Notes under the pieces: generated by a model
Told to the model about the DNA's origin: nothing
Seen by the model: the letters and a program-made list of their open reading frames with translations, nothing else
Databases searched by the model: none
Position numbers and translations under genes: made by a program
NCBI GenBank assembly: GCA_021784375.1
Contig: JAJXSV010000001.1
Coordinates: 1 to 52,993, forward strand
DNA length: 52,993 nt
Reading direction: 5' to 3'
Origin: Actinomycetes bacterium
GTDB lineage: Bacteria > Actinomycetota > Actinomycetes > S36-B12 > UBA5976
In this document: positions 8,166-17,210 of the stretch, piece after piece
How the letters are laid out: each line of letters begins with the position of its first letter
Position numbering within the stretch: position 1 is the stretch's first letter

Positions 8166-8996
8166 GTGACGACGGCCCCTCCCACACGTGAGGACGTTGC
8201 CTCGGTCGTCGATCTCGCTGTGCTCACGGCGCTGGATCCTGCGATCTCGGCGACGGCCATCCGTGACGCGCTCATCGTGCTGGAGTCACGCGCGCAGCGT
8301 GCGCCGGCGACGGTGGAGCCGCTCGTCGTGCTCGCCCACACGCGCGCCGAGGTCTGGAGGCAGCTGCGGGCCCGCGGCATCCATGCCGACACCGCGCCCG
8401 AGGTGCGCGTCGACGCCGAACCGCTGGCATCGCTCACGCCGGCCGAGCGCACCGCCCTCTACCTGGTCGGCCGTCGCAAACTGCCCCTCCACGATGTCGG
8501 TTTCATCATGGACGTCTCCGGACGGGAGGCCCGCCGGCTCCATCGCGTCGCGTCGGTGGCACTGGTGCGGGGTGTCACGGCGTTGGCACTGGCCATGGAC
8601 CTCACGCCCTGCATCGTGCGTGACGAGATCGCTGCCCGCGGGGCCGGCATGCTGTCCCGCCGCGACATCGATGCGCTCACCATGCACGCCGCCGAGTGCT
8701 CGACCTGCGTGGAATGGCTGCGCAGGGCCGACCACCAGGTGATCGACGGCTACGGCACGCTGGGCACGCCCACCGATCGCGAAGTGGATGCGGTGCTCGC
8801 GGACTACCGCCATGTGACGGACGCGGACCGGCAGCGCATCGTGAAGCGGGCCGGGGTGCTGCGCCGCGATGGCCGACCACCACGGGAGCCCCGGCTGCTC
8901 GGCGATCCGCAGCGCTGGATGCGTCGTGGCATCGGCTTCGGCATCGCCTCCGTGCTCCTGATGATCATCGGCGTGCTGGCGATGTCGCTGCGCTAG
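8166..8996 (+). CDS. Membrane-tethered protein with sigma-region-4-like HTH and anti-sigma-type zinc motif
   Basis: I do not recognise a named family. The 276-residue product has three visible parts. Residues about 89-137 (LTPAERTALYLVGRRKLPLHD...) read like the helix-turn-helix of sigma region 4.2, where a 'LTPAER' turn precedes the recognition helices. Residues about 173-180 are HAAECSTC, an exact H-x3-C-x2-C zinc-binding motif of the kind found in ZAS anti-sigma factors, followed by VEWLRR. The last 22 residues form one hydrophobic helix (GFGIASVLLMIIGVLAM), which would anchor the protein by its tail with the rest in the cytoplasm. A convincing sigma region 2 is not visible in the N-terminal 85 residues. 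The domain reading is inference from motifs. It could be a degenerate ECF sigma fused to its own inhibitor, or simply a redox-responsive regulator. Confidence 0.6.
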   Translation: MTTAPPTREDVASVVDLAVLTALDPAISATAIRDALIVLESRAQRAPATVEPLVVLAHTRAEVWRQLRARGIHADTAPEVRVDAEPLASLTPAERTALYLVGRRKLPLHDVGFIMDVSGREARRLHRVASVALVRGVTALALAMDLTPCIVRDEIAARGAGMLSRRDIDALTMHAAECSTCVEWLRRADHQVIDGYGTLGTPTDREVDAVLADYRHVTDADRQRIVKRAGVLRRDGRPPREPRLLGDPQRWMRRGIGFGIASVLLMIIGVLAMSLR

Positions 8997-9803
8997 TTAC
9001 AGGTTGGCCTCGGTCGCGGGATGCGAGGCGAGCGTGAGCATCACCTTGCGCACCTGCTTGGCGTCACTCGTGCGCCGGGCCACGCTGCGCGCGGCATCGA
9101 GCATCTCCAGGCGGGCATCGCAATGCTCCTTGAGCACCGCGTACGCGCGCTTGCCCATCATCTCGATGAGCACCTCGCGCTCACCGATGTAGACCGGCTG
9201 GGCCGCGGTGTGCGCCTCCGTGTTCGACGAGCAGTACCAGTGCAGGTCGTGCCCGCCCGGGCCCCAACCCGAGCGCTGGTACTCCTCGATGGTGATACGG
9301 AGCTTCTCCACGCCGTCCGGCCGCTCGATCCACTCGTAGTCGCGCCGCATGGGCAGCTGCCAGCACACGTCGGGCTTGGTCTTGGCGATGCTCACACCCT
9401 GTCGCGCCGCCTCGTGGTGCAGCGCGCATCCGGCGCCACCCGGGAAGTCGTCCGAGTTGAGGAAGATGCAGCCCTCGTTGTAGATGCGCGTCTTGCGCGC
9501 ACCCTCCTCGTCCTTCTCGATCCAGCGCTTGTGCCCGGCCCGATAGTGCTCCCAGGTCTCAGGCGTCAGCTGCTCCACGTACTTGGTGACGCGACGTTCG
9601 TCATCCTTGTCGCTGAAGTGGGCGCCATTGGCACAGCAGCCGTACTGCGGGTAGCCCTCCTGGATCCCGCCGCAGCCACGACCCCAGATGCAGTTCCAGT
9701 TCGAGGTCAGCCAGGTGAGGTCGCAGCGGTACACCTGATGCGGATTCGACGGGTCATCGAACTCGACGAACTGGCGCGCGAAGTCCTGCTTCAACTCGGT
9801 CAC
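8997..9803 (-). CDS. Conserved Cys-rich protein, possible metal-cluster protein
   Basis: Unknown function. The 268-residue soluble protein has cysteines in a pattern that suggests metal binding: CDLTWLTSNWNCIWGRGCGG near residue 30, then YGCCANGAHF near 55, GCIFLN and GCALHHEA near 115-135, and a later CWQLP. The CC...GCALH arrangement recalls the YkgJ/DUF3109 group of proteins thought to carry a zinc or iron-sulfur cluster, but I cannot confirm membership. Aromatic and acidic residues are abundant (SDKDDERRVTKYVEQL). GTG 9803 is preferred over an upstream TTG at 9827, because TACGCT ends 6 bases before it. It is divergent from ppx with 65 bases between starts, so the two promoters are back to back. 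Confidence 0.6.
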   Translation of the reverse strand: MTELKQDFARQFVEFDDPSNPHQVYRCDLTWLTSNWNCIWGRGCGGIQEGYPQYGCCANGAHFSDKDDERRVTKYVEQLTPETWEHYRAGHKRWIEKDEEGARKTRIYNEGCIFLNSDDFPGGAGCALHHEAARQGVSIAKTKPDVCWQLPMRRDYEWIERPDGVEKLRITIEEYQRSGWGPGGHDLHWYCSSNTEAHTAAQPVYIGEREVLIEMMGKRAYAVLKEHCDARLEMLDAARSVARRTSDAKQVRKVMLTLASHPATEANL

Positions 9804-9809
9804 CGCGAA

Positions 9810-9815
9810 AGCGTA
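9810..9815 (-). promoter_or_regulatory. -10 box TACGCT of a leaderless promoter
   Basis: TACGCT on the minus strand ends 6 bases before GTG 9803 of the Cys-rich gene. Confidence 0.45.
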
Positions 9816-9856
9816 CGTGGCAGCCAACCCCCGCTGCCAAAACCCCCGTTCGTTCC

Positions 9857-9862
9857 TAGGCT
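9857..9862 (+). promoter_or_regulatory. -10 box TAGGCT of the leaderless ppx promoter
   Basis: TAGGCT ends 6 bases before the ATG at 9869; the same hexamer at the same distance precedes tmk. Confidence 0.55.
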
Positions 9863-9868
9863 TCGAAC

Positions 9869-10804
9869 ATGCGCATGGGAGTCCTGGACGTCGGATCGAA
9901 CACGGTGCACCTGCTGGTGGTCGACGCGCATGTGGGTGCTGCGCCGCTGCCGGCCCAGTCCTTCAAGCACGAGTTGCGTCTTGCCGAGCACCTGCGGAAG
10001 GACGGCAGCATCGACGAGGACGCGGTGCAGGCGCTCCTCGCCTACATCAAGGAGGCCACCGCGGGCGCGGAGGATCTCGGCTGCACGGAGATCCTGGCCT
10101 TCGCCACCTCGGCCATCCGCGAGGCCAACGGCGGAGACGAGGTGCTCAAGCGCGTGCTCAAGGAGACCGGCGTGGAATTGCGCGTGCTCAGCGGCGATGA
10201 CGAGGCCCGTCTCACCTTCCTGGCCGTGCGGCGCTGGTTCGGCTGGTCATCGCGCCGACTGCTCGTGCTCGACATCGGCGGTGGCTCGTTGGAGATCGCC
10301 GGGGGCACGGATGAGGGCCCGGATGTCGCGGTCTCCGTGCCGCTCGGAGCCGGGCGCATGGCGGCGCAGTACTTCAAGGAGGATCCGGTGGCGAAGGACG
10401 ACTTGAAGGACCTGCGCAGGCTTGCTCGCCGCACCATCGCAGAGGTGGTGCCGGCGGTCACCAAGTTCGGACGCCCCGATCATTCGGTGGCCACCAGCAA
10501 GACCTTCCGCTCGTTGGCACGCATCACCGGGGCCGCGGCCGCGGGCGAGGGCCCGTTCGTCGAGCGCCTCCTGCGACTGGACGAATTGAGCGCGCAGATC
10601 CCCAAGCTCGCGGCCATGACGGTGAAGCAACGCTCGGCACTGCCCGGCGTGTCACCCGGGAGGGCCAAGCAGGTGCTGGCCGGCGCCATCGTGGCCGAGG
10701 CGGCCATGGAACTGCTCGACGTGCCCGTGGTGGAGATCTGCCCCTGGGCGTTGCGCGAGGGCGTCATCCTGCGCAAACTCGACCACATCGCCGCCGGCGT
10801 GTGA
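9869..10804 (+). CDS. Ppx/GppA-family exopolyphosphatase or pppGpp phosphatase
   Basis: The 311-residue protein has the ASKHA-fold phosphate motifs of Ppx/Gpp[16 protein letters not shown] at the N-terminus, [14 protein letters not shown] (the switch region) near residue 90, and [13 protein letters not shown] near residue 135. It is a short single-module version without the C-terminal HD-like domain of the E. coli enzymes, the size usual in actinobacteria. It should hydrolyse polyphosphate or convert pppGpp to ppGpp; the two activities cannot be told apart by sequence. Its stop overlaps the GTG of the following transporter (GTGA), so the two are translationally coupled. ProC lies nearby on the other strand, a common actinobacterial arrangement. 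Confidence 0.88.
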   Translation: MRMGVLDVGSNTVHLLVVDAHVGAAPLPAQSFKHELRLAEHLRKDGSIDEDAVQALLAYIKEATAGAEDLGCTEILAFATSAIREANGGDEVLKRVLKETGVELRVLSGDDEARLTFLAVRRWFGWSSRRLLVLDIGGGSLEIAGGTDEGPDVAVSVPLGAGRMAAQYFKEDPVAKDDLKDLRRLARRTIAEVVPAVTKFGRPDHSVATSKTFRSLARITGAAAAGEGPFVERLLRLDELSAQIPKLAAMTVKQRSALPGVSPGRAKQVLAGAIVAEAAMELLDVPVVEICPWALREGVILRKLDHIAAGV

Positions 10805-12219
10805 TCGGGCTGCGCATGCGTGGTGGGCGTGGGGGCGCTGCCGGTTTCGAGCGCAGGCTGGTGCCGCCGATGGTGCTCGGGGCCATGCTCAATCCCATCA
10901 ACTCCTCGATGATCGCCGTGGCGCTCATCCCCATCGGCTTGGCGCTGCATGAGCCTCCTGCGCGCACCGCCTGGCTCGTCTCCTCGCTGTACCTGGCGAC
11001 GGCCGTGGGACAGCCGGTTGCCGGACGCCTGGTCGACCTCCTCGGTCCGCGCCCGGTGTTCCTCGTCGGCACCACGTTGGTCGGCATCGGGGGCGCGCTG
11101 GGCATGCTGGCGCAGTCCCTCGACGTGCTGGTGCTGGCGCGTGTGCTCATCGGATTGGGCACCTGCGCCGGCTATCCCGCGGCCATGTTCCTGCTACGCA
11201 GCGAATCGCGCAGGACGGGCGTCGACAACCCCACCGTCATCCTCACCCTGCTCACCTTCTCGGCCCAGACGATCTCCGTCATCGGTCCCACCCTGGGTGG
11301 GTTGCTCATCGACTTCGGCGGTTGGCGCAGCGTGCTCAGCGTGAACCTGCCCCTGTCCGCGGCCGCCTTCCTGCTCGGGGCCCGACGCTTCCCCAAGCAG
11401 GTTGAGTTGCCGCCGCGTGCCGGGGGAGCGAGGCTCGATGTCCCCGGCGTCGCGCTCTTCACCGCGGCACTGCTCACGCTCATGGTCCTGCTCATGAACC
11501 CGGACCGGGGGCGGCTCTGGCTGCTGCCGGTGGGCGTCATCGCCTGGTTGCTGCTCGCCGGACGTGAACTGCGGAGCCCGGATCCCTTCATCGACCTGCG
11601 GGTGTTGGCGGGGAACGGGCCGCTGGTCGCCACCTACATCCGGCAGTTGCTCGCAAGCACCGTGTCCTACGCCTTCCTCTACGGGTACACGCAGTGGTTG
11701 GAGGCAGGCCGTGGCCTCAACGCCTCGCAGACCGGTGCCCTCATGGTGCCCATGTTCCTCACCTCCATGCTCGTCACCGCGGTGACCGGGCGGAGCAAGG
11801 CGGTGCGCCTCAAGCTCCTCGGCGGGGGCGCCATGCAGTTCGTGGCCGCCGCCGTGCTCAGCAGGCTGTCACCCAGCAGTCCCTTCACGTTGTTGGTGCC
11901 GCTGGGCCTGATCGTCGGCGTACCCCAGGGCGTGCTCGGATTGGCGAACCAGACCGCCCTCTACTACCAGGCCGACCCGGCGCGCGTCGGTGCCTCGTCG
12001 GGGCTCCTGCGCACCTTCATGTACCTCGGCGCCATCGTTGCCGCCGCCGCCAACGCCGCGGCCTTCGCACACGGCGTCAGCAGCGCCGGCCTGCACGACC
12101 TCGCCTACTTCCTCATGCTCGTCGCTGTGGTGTTCATCGCGTTGAGCGCGAGCGATCACTCCCTGCGCGCCATCATCGACGGACGGCACGCCGGCCCCGG
12201 GCAGGTCCGCGAGGTGTGA
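10801..12219 (+). CDS. MFS transporter, DHA2-like multidrug export type
   Basis: Polytopic membrane protein of 472 residues with about 14 hydrophobic helices, the size of DHA2 drug:proton antiporters. [13 protein letters not shown] after helix 2 is a modified motif A, and the motif-C-like stretch [23 protein letters not shown] near residue 165 is typical of exporters of this branch (G-P-x-x-GG, then W-R-x-x-F/N-x-P). The GTG start at 10801 overlaps the ppx stop; an in-frame ATG at 10816 is an alternative. The substrate is unknown. Coupling to a polyphosphate or pppGpp phosphatase may simply reflect genome compaction. It converges with the glutaredoxin-like gene. Confidence 0.82.
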   Translation: MIGLRMRGGRGGAAGFERRLVPPMVLGAMLNPINSSMIAVALIPIGLALHEPPARTAWLVSSLYLATAVGQPVAGRLVDLLGPRPVFLVGTTLVGIGGALGMLAQSLDVLVLARVLIGLGTCAGYPAAMFLLRSESRRTGVDNPTVILTLLTFSAQTISVIGPTLGGLLIDFGGWRSVLSVNLPLSAAAFLLGARRFPKQVELPPRAGGARLDVPGVALFTAALLTLMVLLMNPDRGRLWLLPVGVIAWLLLAGRELRSPDPFIDLRVLAGNGPLVATYIRQLLASTVSYAFLYGYTQWLEAGRGLNASQTGALMVPMFLTSMLVTAVTGRSKAVRLKLLGGGAMQFVAAAVLSRLSPSSPFTLLVPLGLIVGVPQGVLGLANQTALYYQADPARVGASSGLLRTFMYLGAIVAAAANAAAFAHGVSSAGLHDLAYFLMLVAVVFIALSASDHSLRAIIDGRHAGPGQVREV

Positions 12220-12255
12220 GCGGCCGGGTCGCCGGAGTCGCCGCCGGGGCCCCGA

Positions 12256-12486
12256 TCAGCGCAGCGCAGCTCGTAACTGCTCTGCTGTGACATGCCAGAA
12301 CGCGATCGTGCGGTCGTCCACCTGGATCACCGGGATCTGCTGCCAGAACTCCTCAGCCAGTTCCCGGTCGTCAAGGATCGACAGCTCCCGCCATGACGAA
12401 CCGGTCTCGGCGCAGACGCTCACGACCACCGCCCGTGCCTCATCACAGAGATGACAGCCGGGCTTGCCGATGAGCGTGACCGTCAC
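12256..12486 (-). CDS. Glutaredoxin-like small thiol protein
   Basis: A 76-residue single thioredoxin-fold protein. The N-terminal strand TVTLIGKPGCHLCDEA has the C-x-x-C redox motif (CHLC, residues 11-14), and IPVIQVDD supplies the cis-proline that family members need. It matches the DUF836/glutaredoxin-like group common next to proC in actinobacteria and probably reduces or forms disulfides in the cytoplasm; the partner is unknown. GTG 12486 overlaps the proC stop codon (GTGA), so it is the second gene of a coupled pair with proC. Confidence 0.85.
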   Translation of the reverse strand: MTVTLIGKPGCHLCDEARAVVVSVCAETGSSWRELSILDDRELAEEFWQQIPVIQVDDRTIAFWHVTAEQLRAALR

Positions 12487-13280
12487 AGTCGGGACAGCTC
12501 CGCACCGCGGTCCCGGCAGGCGACCTGGCCGGCGATCAGGGTCTCGCGCAAGCCCAATTCCTCGAACTTGGCGATGGCCGCTGCGGTGGTGCCACCGGGT
12601 GAGGTGACGTTCCTGCGCAGCTGCGCCGCGCTGGTGCCGGTGCGCTTGATGAGTTCTGCGGAGCCGATGAGTGTCTGCAGGGCCAATCCGTAGGCGAGTT
12701 CGCGGTCGAGGCCGAGTGCCACGCCGCCCTCCACGAAGGATTCCATGACGTAGTAGTAGAAGGCCGGGCCGGATCCGTGCATCGACGTCATCGCGTCCTG
12801 CAGGGACTCGGGGATCTCCACGGTCCTGCCCACGGTCCCGAGCATCGACAGGGCGACGCCCATGTCCGCATCGCTGGCGAGCGCTCCGCGACTGACGGCC
12901 GACATGCCCTCGCCTACGAGCGCGGGCGTGTTCGGCATCACCCGGATGCAGCGGCTGCCCGGCAGCAAGCGCTCCATGGTGCTGAGCGTCTTGCCGGCGG
13001 CGATGGAGATGACGACCGTCGATGGCGCGACGTGGGGGCGCATACTGGCGAGCGTCTCGTCGAAGCCCTGCGGCTTCACCGCCACGATGATGAAGTCCGC
13101 GGCGCTGACGGCCTCGGCGAGTTCCATGATGCGGACCCCGTGCCGGTCGGCCAGCAGCCGTGCCCGCTCCTCGAGCCGCTCCACCACGATGATGTCAGCC
13201 GGTGCGGTGCCGGCCGCGATCATGCCGGAGAGGATGGCCTCGCCCATCATGCCGCCGCCGACGAATGTGGTTGTCGTCAT
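12483..13280 (-). CDS. proC: Pyrroline-5-carboxylate reductase ProC
   Basis: Last step of proline biosynthesis: NAD(P)H-dependent reduction of pyrroline-5-carboxylate in the cytoplasm. The 265-residue length is standard. The Rossmann start TTTFVGGGMMGEAILSGMI has G-x-G-x-x-G-like glycines, and VMPNTPALVGEGMSA and the C-terminal signature RRNVTSPGGTTAAAI are diagnostic. The ATG at 13280 has AAGGGGAT a few bases upstream. It is transcribed ahead of the coupled glutaredoxin-like gene and is divergent from hppA across a 226-base gap that must hold both promoters. Confidence 0.95.
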   Translation of the reverse strand: MTTTTFVGGGMMGEAILSGMIAAGTAPADIIVVERLEERARLLADRHGVRIMELAEAVSAADFIIVAVKPQGFDETLASMRPHVAPSTVVISIAAGKTLSTMERLLPGSRCIRVMPNTPALVGEGMSAVSRGALASDADMGVALSMLGTVGRTVEIPESLQDAMTSMHGSGPAFYYYVMESFVEGGVALGLDRELAYGLALQTLIGSAELIKRTGTSAAQLRRNVTSPGGTTAAAIAKFEELGLRETLIAGQVACRDRGAELSRL

Positions 13281-13506
13281 CTCATCCCCTTCGCTATCGC
13301 AGTGCAGAGCGTAGGCGGGCGACCGCTGGACCCACCGACCGCCGCTTATCGAGGGCCGATCGCCGCCCTGTTCGCTGCGGCCGCGCCCGCTCGTGGAATT
13401 GCTGCGAATGGCGTCGTTCCCGCTCCATAGACTCGCGAGTAATCACGAGGTCCCAACGCTTGTTCGCACATCCGGACGACGCCGGATGAGCAATACGGAG
13501 GAACGC
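13281..13506. promoter_or_regulatory. Divergent proC / hppA control region
   Basis: A 226-base gene-free gap. A TAGACT at 13428-13433 is a possible -10 box for hppA, and a strong GGAGG ribosome site precedes ATG 13507. On the minus strand AAGGGG precedes proC. No palindrome or riboswitch was recognised. Confidence 0.35.
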
Positions 13507-15936
13507 ATGTCGAGCCCGATCGCCGCCTTGGGCGTCACCCTCGAAGGCGGCAATCTCAGCGCCGTCATCGTGGTGGCTGCCATTGCCATAGCGGCGCTCG
13601 GCGTCGCTGCCGTACTGGTCCGAGAGGTGCTGGCTGCGGATCAGGGCACCGACAATATGCAGCGCATCGCGCTCGCCATCCAGGAGGGGGCGGCGGCCTA
13701 TCTCAACCGCCAGTTCCGCACGCTCGGCGTGTTCGCGGCCCTCATGTTCTTCCTGCTCCTCGCGCTCCCGGCCGACACCCTCTCGCTCCGCATCGGGCGC
13801 TCGATCTTCTTCCTCGTGGGGGCGGCGTTCTCCGCCACCACCGGCTACGTCGGCATGTCGCTCGCCGTGCGCGGGAATGTGCGTGTGGCGGCGGCCGCGC
13901 AGGCGGAGGGCGCGAAGCGGGCCATGCGCATCGCCTTCCGCACCGGCGGGGTGGCCGGCATGTTCACCGTCGGCCTGGGCCTCTTCGGCGCCTCAGCGGT
14001 CGTGCTCATCTACCGCGGTGACGCCCCCAAGGTGCTGGAGGGCTTCGGCTTCGGCGCCGCCATGCTCGCCATGTTCATGCGCGTCGGCGGTGGCATCTTC
14101 ACCAAGGCTGCAGACGTCGGCGCCGACCTCGTCGGCAAGGTGGAGCACAACATCCCCGAGGACGACCCCCGCAACGCGGCCACCATCGCGGACAACGTCG
14201 GCGACAACGTGGGCGACTGCGCGGGCATGGCGGCCGACCTCTTCGAGTCCTACGCGGTGACCCTGGTGGCCGCGCTCATCCTGGGTAAGGCGGCCCTCGG
14301 CGCCATCGGCCTGGTGTTCCCGCTCATCGTCCCCGCCATCGGCGTCATCACGGCGGTCATCGGCATCCTCGCGGTGACACCGCGGGACTCGGATCGCAAC
14401 GGCATGGCCGCCATCAACCGCGGCTTCTTCCTCTCCGCCGGCGTCTCCGCCGTGCTCGTCGCTGTCGCCGCCTGGCAGTTCCTGCCGGCGTCCGTGGTGG
14501 TCGGCACAGGCACCGACGCGGTCATCGCCAACCCGCGCGTCGTGGCCCTGGCGGCGGTCTGCATCGGTATCGCACTGGCGGCGGCCATCCAGGTGCTCAC
14601 CGGCTACTTCACCGAGACCAATCGTCGCCCGGTGGACGAGGTCTCCAAGGCATCGCTGACCGGTGCTGCCACGGTCATCCTCTCCGGCTTCGCGCTCGGC
14701 CTCGAATCCGCCGTGTACTCGGCGCTGCTCATCGGCGCGGCCGTATACGCGGCCTTCCTGCTCGGCGGCAGCTCGACCATCCTCTCCCTCTTCGCCATCG
14801 CCCTCGCCGGTACGGGCTTGCTCACCACCGTCGGGGTCATCGTGTCCATGGACACCTTCGGCCCCGTCTCCGACAATGCGCAGGGCATCGCCGAGATGTC
14901 GAAGGACGTCCACGGCGAGGGAGCCGCCGTGCTCACCAGCCTCGATGCCGTCGGTAACACCACCAAGGCCATCACCAAGGGCATCGCCATCGCCACCGCC
15001 GTGCTCGCCGCGACCGCGCTCTTCGGCTCCTTCCGCGACGCCGTCTCCAACGCCTCGGCGGACTTCGCGCAGACCATCGCCCACCTGCCGCTGCTCGACC
15101 AGTTGCAGTACTTCGCCATCCTCGACGTGGCCAGCCCTGCCAACCTGCTGGGTCTGCTCATCGGGGCCTCGGTGGTGTTCCTGTTCTCCGGGCTCGCCAT
15201 CAACGCGGTGTCGCGCGCCGCGGGCGCCGTCATCCACGAGGTCCGCCGACAGTTCCGCGACCATCCCGGCATCATGGACGGCTCCGAACTGCCCGAGTAC
15301 GGCAAGGTCGTCGACATCGTCACCAAGGACTCGTTGCGTGAACTGGCAACGCCCGGCCTGCTCGCCGTCACCACACCCATCGCCGTGGGTTTCGGCCTGG
15401 GCATCGGTCCGCTGGGGGCCTACCTCGCCGGCACCATCGCCACCGGCACGCTCATGGCCGTCATGCTCTCCAACTCCGGTGGGGCGTGGGACAACGCCAA
15501 GAAGTTCGTGGAGGACGGCCACTACGGCGGCAAGTACAGCGAGGCGCACGCGGCCACCGTGATCGGCGACACCGTCGGAGACCCCTTCAAGGACACGGCC
15601 GGTCCCGCCATCAACCCCCTCATCAAGGTGATGAACCTGGTGGCGCTGCTCATCGCCCCCGCGGTGGTCAAGCTGCGCCTGGAGGACAACCTCGGCACCA
15701 GTTACGCGATCGCTGCCGTCGCGGTCATCGTCGTCGTGGGCGCCGTCGCGTTCTCCAAGGCCCGTCCCAGCACGGACTCCGCGGAGGAGGTCGTGCATCC
15801 CATCAAGGCCCGCACCAACTGGGACTGGCTGGCCCGCCCCCGCAGCTCGCTGCGTGAGCGCAAGGCCGCGCGCAACGCGGTGGCGGAGGCAGCCACCCGC
15901 CTGGGCATGATGGCCGGGCACAAGGGTGACGACTGA
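13507..15936 (+). CDS. hppA: Membrane-bound proton-pumping pyrophosphatase HppA
   Basis: An integral membrane pump of 809 residues and about 16 helices that couples pyrophosphate hydrolysis to ion transport. The pyrophosphate-site motifs are intact: [14 protein letters not shown] near residue 200, [21 protein letters not shown] near 228 and the late [21 protein letters not shown]. The segment [10 protein letters not shown] near residue 483 has lysine and threonine at the positions that mark the potassium-independent class, which pumps protons. ATG 13507 is chosen over an in-frame ATG at 13393 because GGAGG lies 5 bases upstream and the protein then begins with the expected short N-terminus before helix 1. 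The C-terminal tail of about 50 residues is charged. The methyltransferase gene follows after 3 bases. Confidence 0.96.
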   Translation: MSSPIAALGVTLEGGNLSAVIVVAAIAIAALGVAAVLVREVLAADQGTDNMQRIALAIQEGAAAYLNRQFRTLGVFAALMFFLLLALPADTLSLRIGRSIFFLVGAAFSATTGYVGMSLAVRGNVRVAAAAQAEGAKRAMRIAFRTGGVAGMFTVGLGLFGASAVVLIYRGDAPKVLEGFGFGAAMLAMFMRVGGGIFTKAADVGADLVGKVEHNIPEDDPRNAATIADNVGDNVGDCAGMAADLFESYAVTLVAALILGKAALGAIGLVFPLIVPAIGVITAVIGILAVTPRDSDRNGMAAINRGFFLSAGVSAVLVAVAAWQFLPASVVVGTGTDAVIANPRVVALAAVCIGIALAAAIQVLTGYFTETNRRPVDEVSKASLTGAATVILSGFALGLESAVYSALLIGAAVYAAFLLGGSSTILSLFAIALAGTGLLTTVGVIVSMDTFGPVSDNAQGIAEMSKDVHGEGAAVLTSLDAVGNTTKAITKGIAIATAVLAATALFGSFRDAVSNASADFAQTIAHLPLLDQLQYFAILDVASPANLLGLLIGASVVFLFSGLAINAVSRAAGAVIHEVRRQFRDHPGIMDGSELPEYGKVVDIVTKDSLRELATPGLLAVTTPIAVGFGLGIGPLGAYLAGTIATGTLMAVMLSNSGGAWDNAKKFVEDGHYGGKYSEAHAATVIGDTVGDPFKDTAGPAINPLIKVMNLVALLIAPAVVKLRLEDNLGTSYAIAAVAVIVVVGAVAFSKARPSTDSAEEVVHPIKARTNWDWLARPRSSLRERKAARNAVAEAATRLGMMAGHKGDD

Positions 15937-15939
15937 GCG

Positions 15940-17064
15940 ATGACGGGACCCGGGGGACCGTGGGCGGAGACCAAGCTGATGCGAGGCCGGGTCCTGCGCG
16001 TCATCGCGCACGATCCGCTGCCCCACGACGAAGCCGGGAACCGACTGCCGCTGCCCGCTGACTACGTGATGGGCGTCGGTGGCGCGACGCAGACCCTGCT
16101 CGACCTGACGCCCACGCGACACGTCGGCCGCGCCCTCGACCTGGGCTGCGGGTGCGGCGTGCAGTCACTCTTCCTCAACGCCTCGCGCATCATCGCCACC
16201 GATATCGACGAGCGTGCCCTGGCGGCGGCCAACGAGTCCTTCCACCTGAGCGGATTCCGCCGCGTGGACACCGATGTCTGGCGCAACGGTGACACCCTCA
16301 TCGAGTTGCGCGAGGGATCACTGCTCGACCCCGTCGAGGGCCAACGCTTCGACCTCATCGTCGCCAACCCGCCCTTCGTCATCGAGGGTGCGGGGCACGT
16401 GCACCGTGACTCGCCCCTTGCCAGCGACGGATTGGTGCGCGAGCTGCTGAGCCAGTTGCCGGCATACCTCAACCAGTACGGTCGCGCCATCATCCTGGCC
16501 TGCTGGCTGCACCCCATGGGCGGCGACTGGCAGCGACGTCTGACCTCCTGGCTGCCACCGGACATCTCGGTCTGGATCGCCCAGCGCGAGGCACTCGATG
16601 TGGAGGAGTACGTGGAGGTCTGGGCCTCAGACGCCGGCTTGGACGCTGCGGAGCACCTCAAGTGGCTGGCCCGACTCGAGGGTCTCGATGTGGAGGCGAT
16701 CGGCTTCGGCTGGATCGTGCTCGAGCGCTCGTCGACGCCCTGGACGGTGATCGAGGACGTCTCGGCGGCCTCCCGGATCCCGCGTGGGGATGAGGTGGAG
16801 CAGCAGTTGCGGGCCTTCGCGACCCGACCGGGCGCACTCGAGCTGCTGCACCGGAAGTGGCGCTTCGTGGAGGACCACTGGCGTGGCGCCCTGGCGTTGA
16901 GCGCCTTCGAGGCCCTGCTGCTCGACGCCATGCGCGCCGGGAAGACGCTCGCGGAGGCGGTCGACGCAGTCGCCGCCAGCCAACCGGTGGATGCCGACGA
17001 CCTGCTCGCCATCGGGCTCGCCCGCACTCGCACCCTCGTCGAGACGGGCTACCTGACCGCCTGA
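15940..17064 (+). CDS. Class I SAM-dependent methyltransferase with NPPF motif
   Basis: A 374-residue protein. Motif I, LDLGCGCGVQSLFL (about 66-79), binds S-adenosylmethionine; TDIDERAL is motif II; VANPPFVIEG (about 140) is the NPPY/F motif IV typical of amino-methylating enzymes such as HemK/RlmG-like N-methylases acting on nucleic acid or protein amide nitrogen. N-terminal and C-terminal extensions surround the catalytic core, a shape found in a group of actinobacterial methyltransferases located near topA. The target is unknown. It starts 3 bases after the hppA stop (TGAGCGATG) and is probably co-transcribed with it. A strong hairpin follows its stop. Confidence 0.85.
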   Translation: MTGPGGPWAETKLMRGRVLRVIAHDPLPHDEAGNRLPLPADYVMGVGGATQTLLDLTPTRHVGRALDLGCGCGVQSLFLNASRIIATDIDERALAAANESFHLSGFRRVDTDVWRNGDTLIELREGSLLDPVEGQRFDLIVANPPFVIEGAGHVHRDSPLASDGLVRELLSQLPAYLNQYGRAIILACWLHPMGGDWQRRLTSWLPPDISVWIAQREALDVEEYVEVWASDAGLDAAEHLKWLARLEGLDVEAIGFGWIVLERSSTPWTVIEDVSAASRIPRGDEVEQQLRAFATRPGALELLHRKWRFVEDHWRGALALSAFEALLLDAMRAGKTLAEAVDAVAASQPVDADDLLAIGLARTRTLVETGYLTA

Positions 17065-17069
17065 GCCGC

Positions 17070-17102
17070 GCAGGTCGGGGGGCGGTTCGCCGCCCCGCCT
17101 GC
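17070..17102 (+). terminator. Strong GC-rich hairpin with TTCG loop after the hppA-methyltransferase operon
   Basis: GGGGCGG-TTCG-CCGCCCC forms a perfect 7-pair stem closed by a UUCG tetraloop, with an outer GCAGG/CCTGC stem separated by a small asymmetric bulge. It begins 5 bases after the methyltransferase stop. There is no U-tract, as is common for high-GC actinobacterial terminators. Confidence 0.65.
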
Positions 17103-17210
17103 GAGCGGGATTTGACAGGGACCCCACCGGCGGGGGAACACTTCCGCCAAGCCTCACCCGGCGCAGCTGCGATGGGTGGGGTCGCTTTTTGCAGCGCCAG
17201 GGAGGTGGAC

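Noticed and set aside
12220..12255. Terminator between the DHA2 transporter and the glutaredoxin-like gene
   Set aside because: Only a 4-pair CCGG stem with alternatives in a generally GC-rich stretch; not distinguishable from background.
13993..16122. Very long open frame antisense to hppA (over 700 codons)
   Set aside because: Composition is rich in Gly/Arg/His/Asp without domain logic; it is the expected shadow of a long high-GC gene with strong third-position bias.
17112..17117. TTGACA as a -35 box for topA
   Set aside because: No TANNNT-type -10 at 16-18 bases was found downstream (only AACACT at 19), so a promoter was not claimed.
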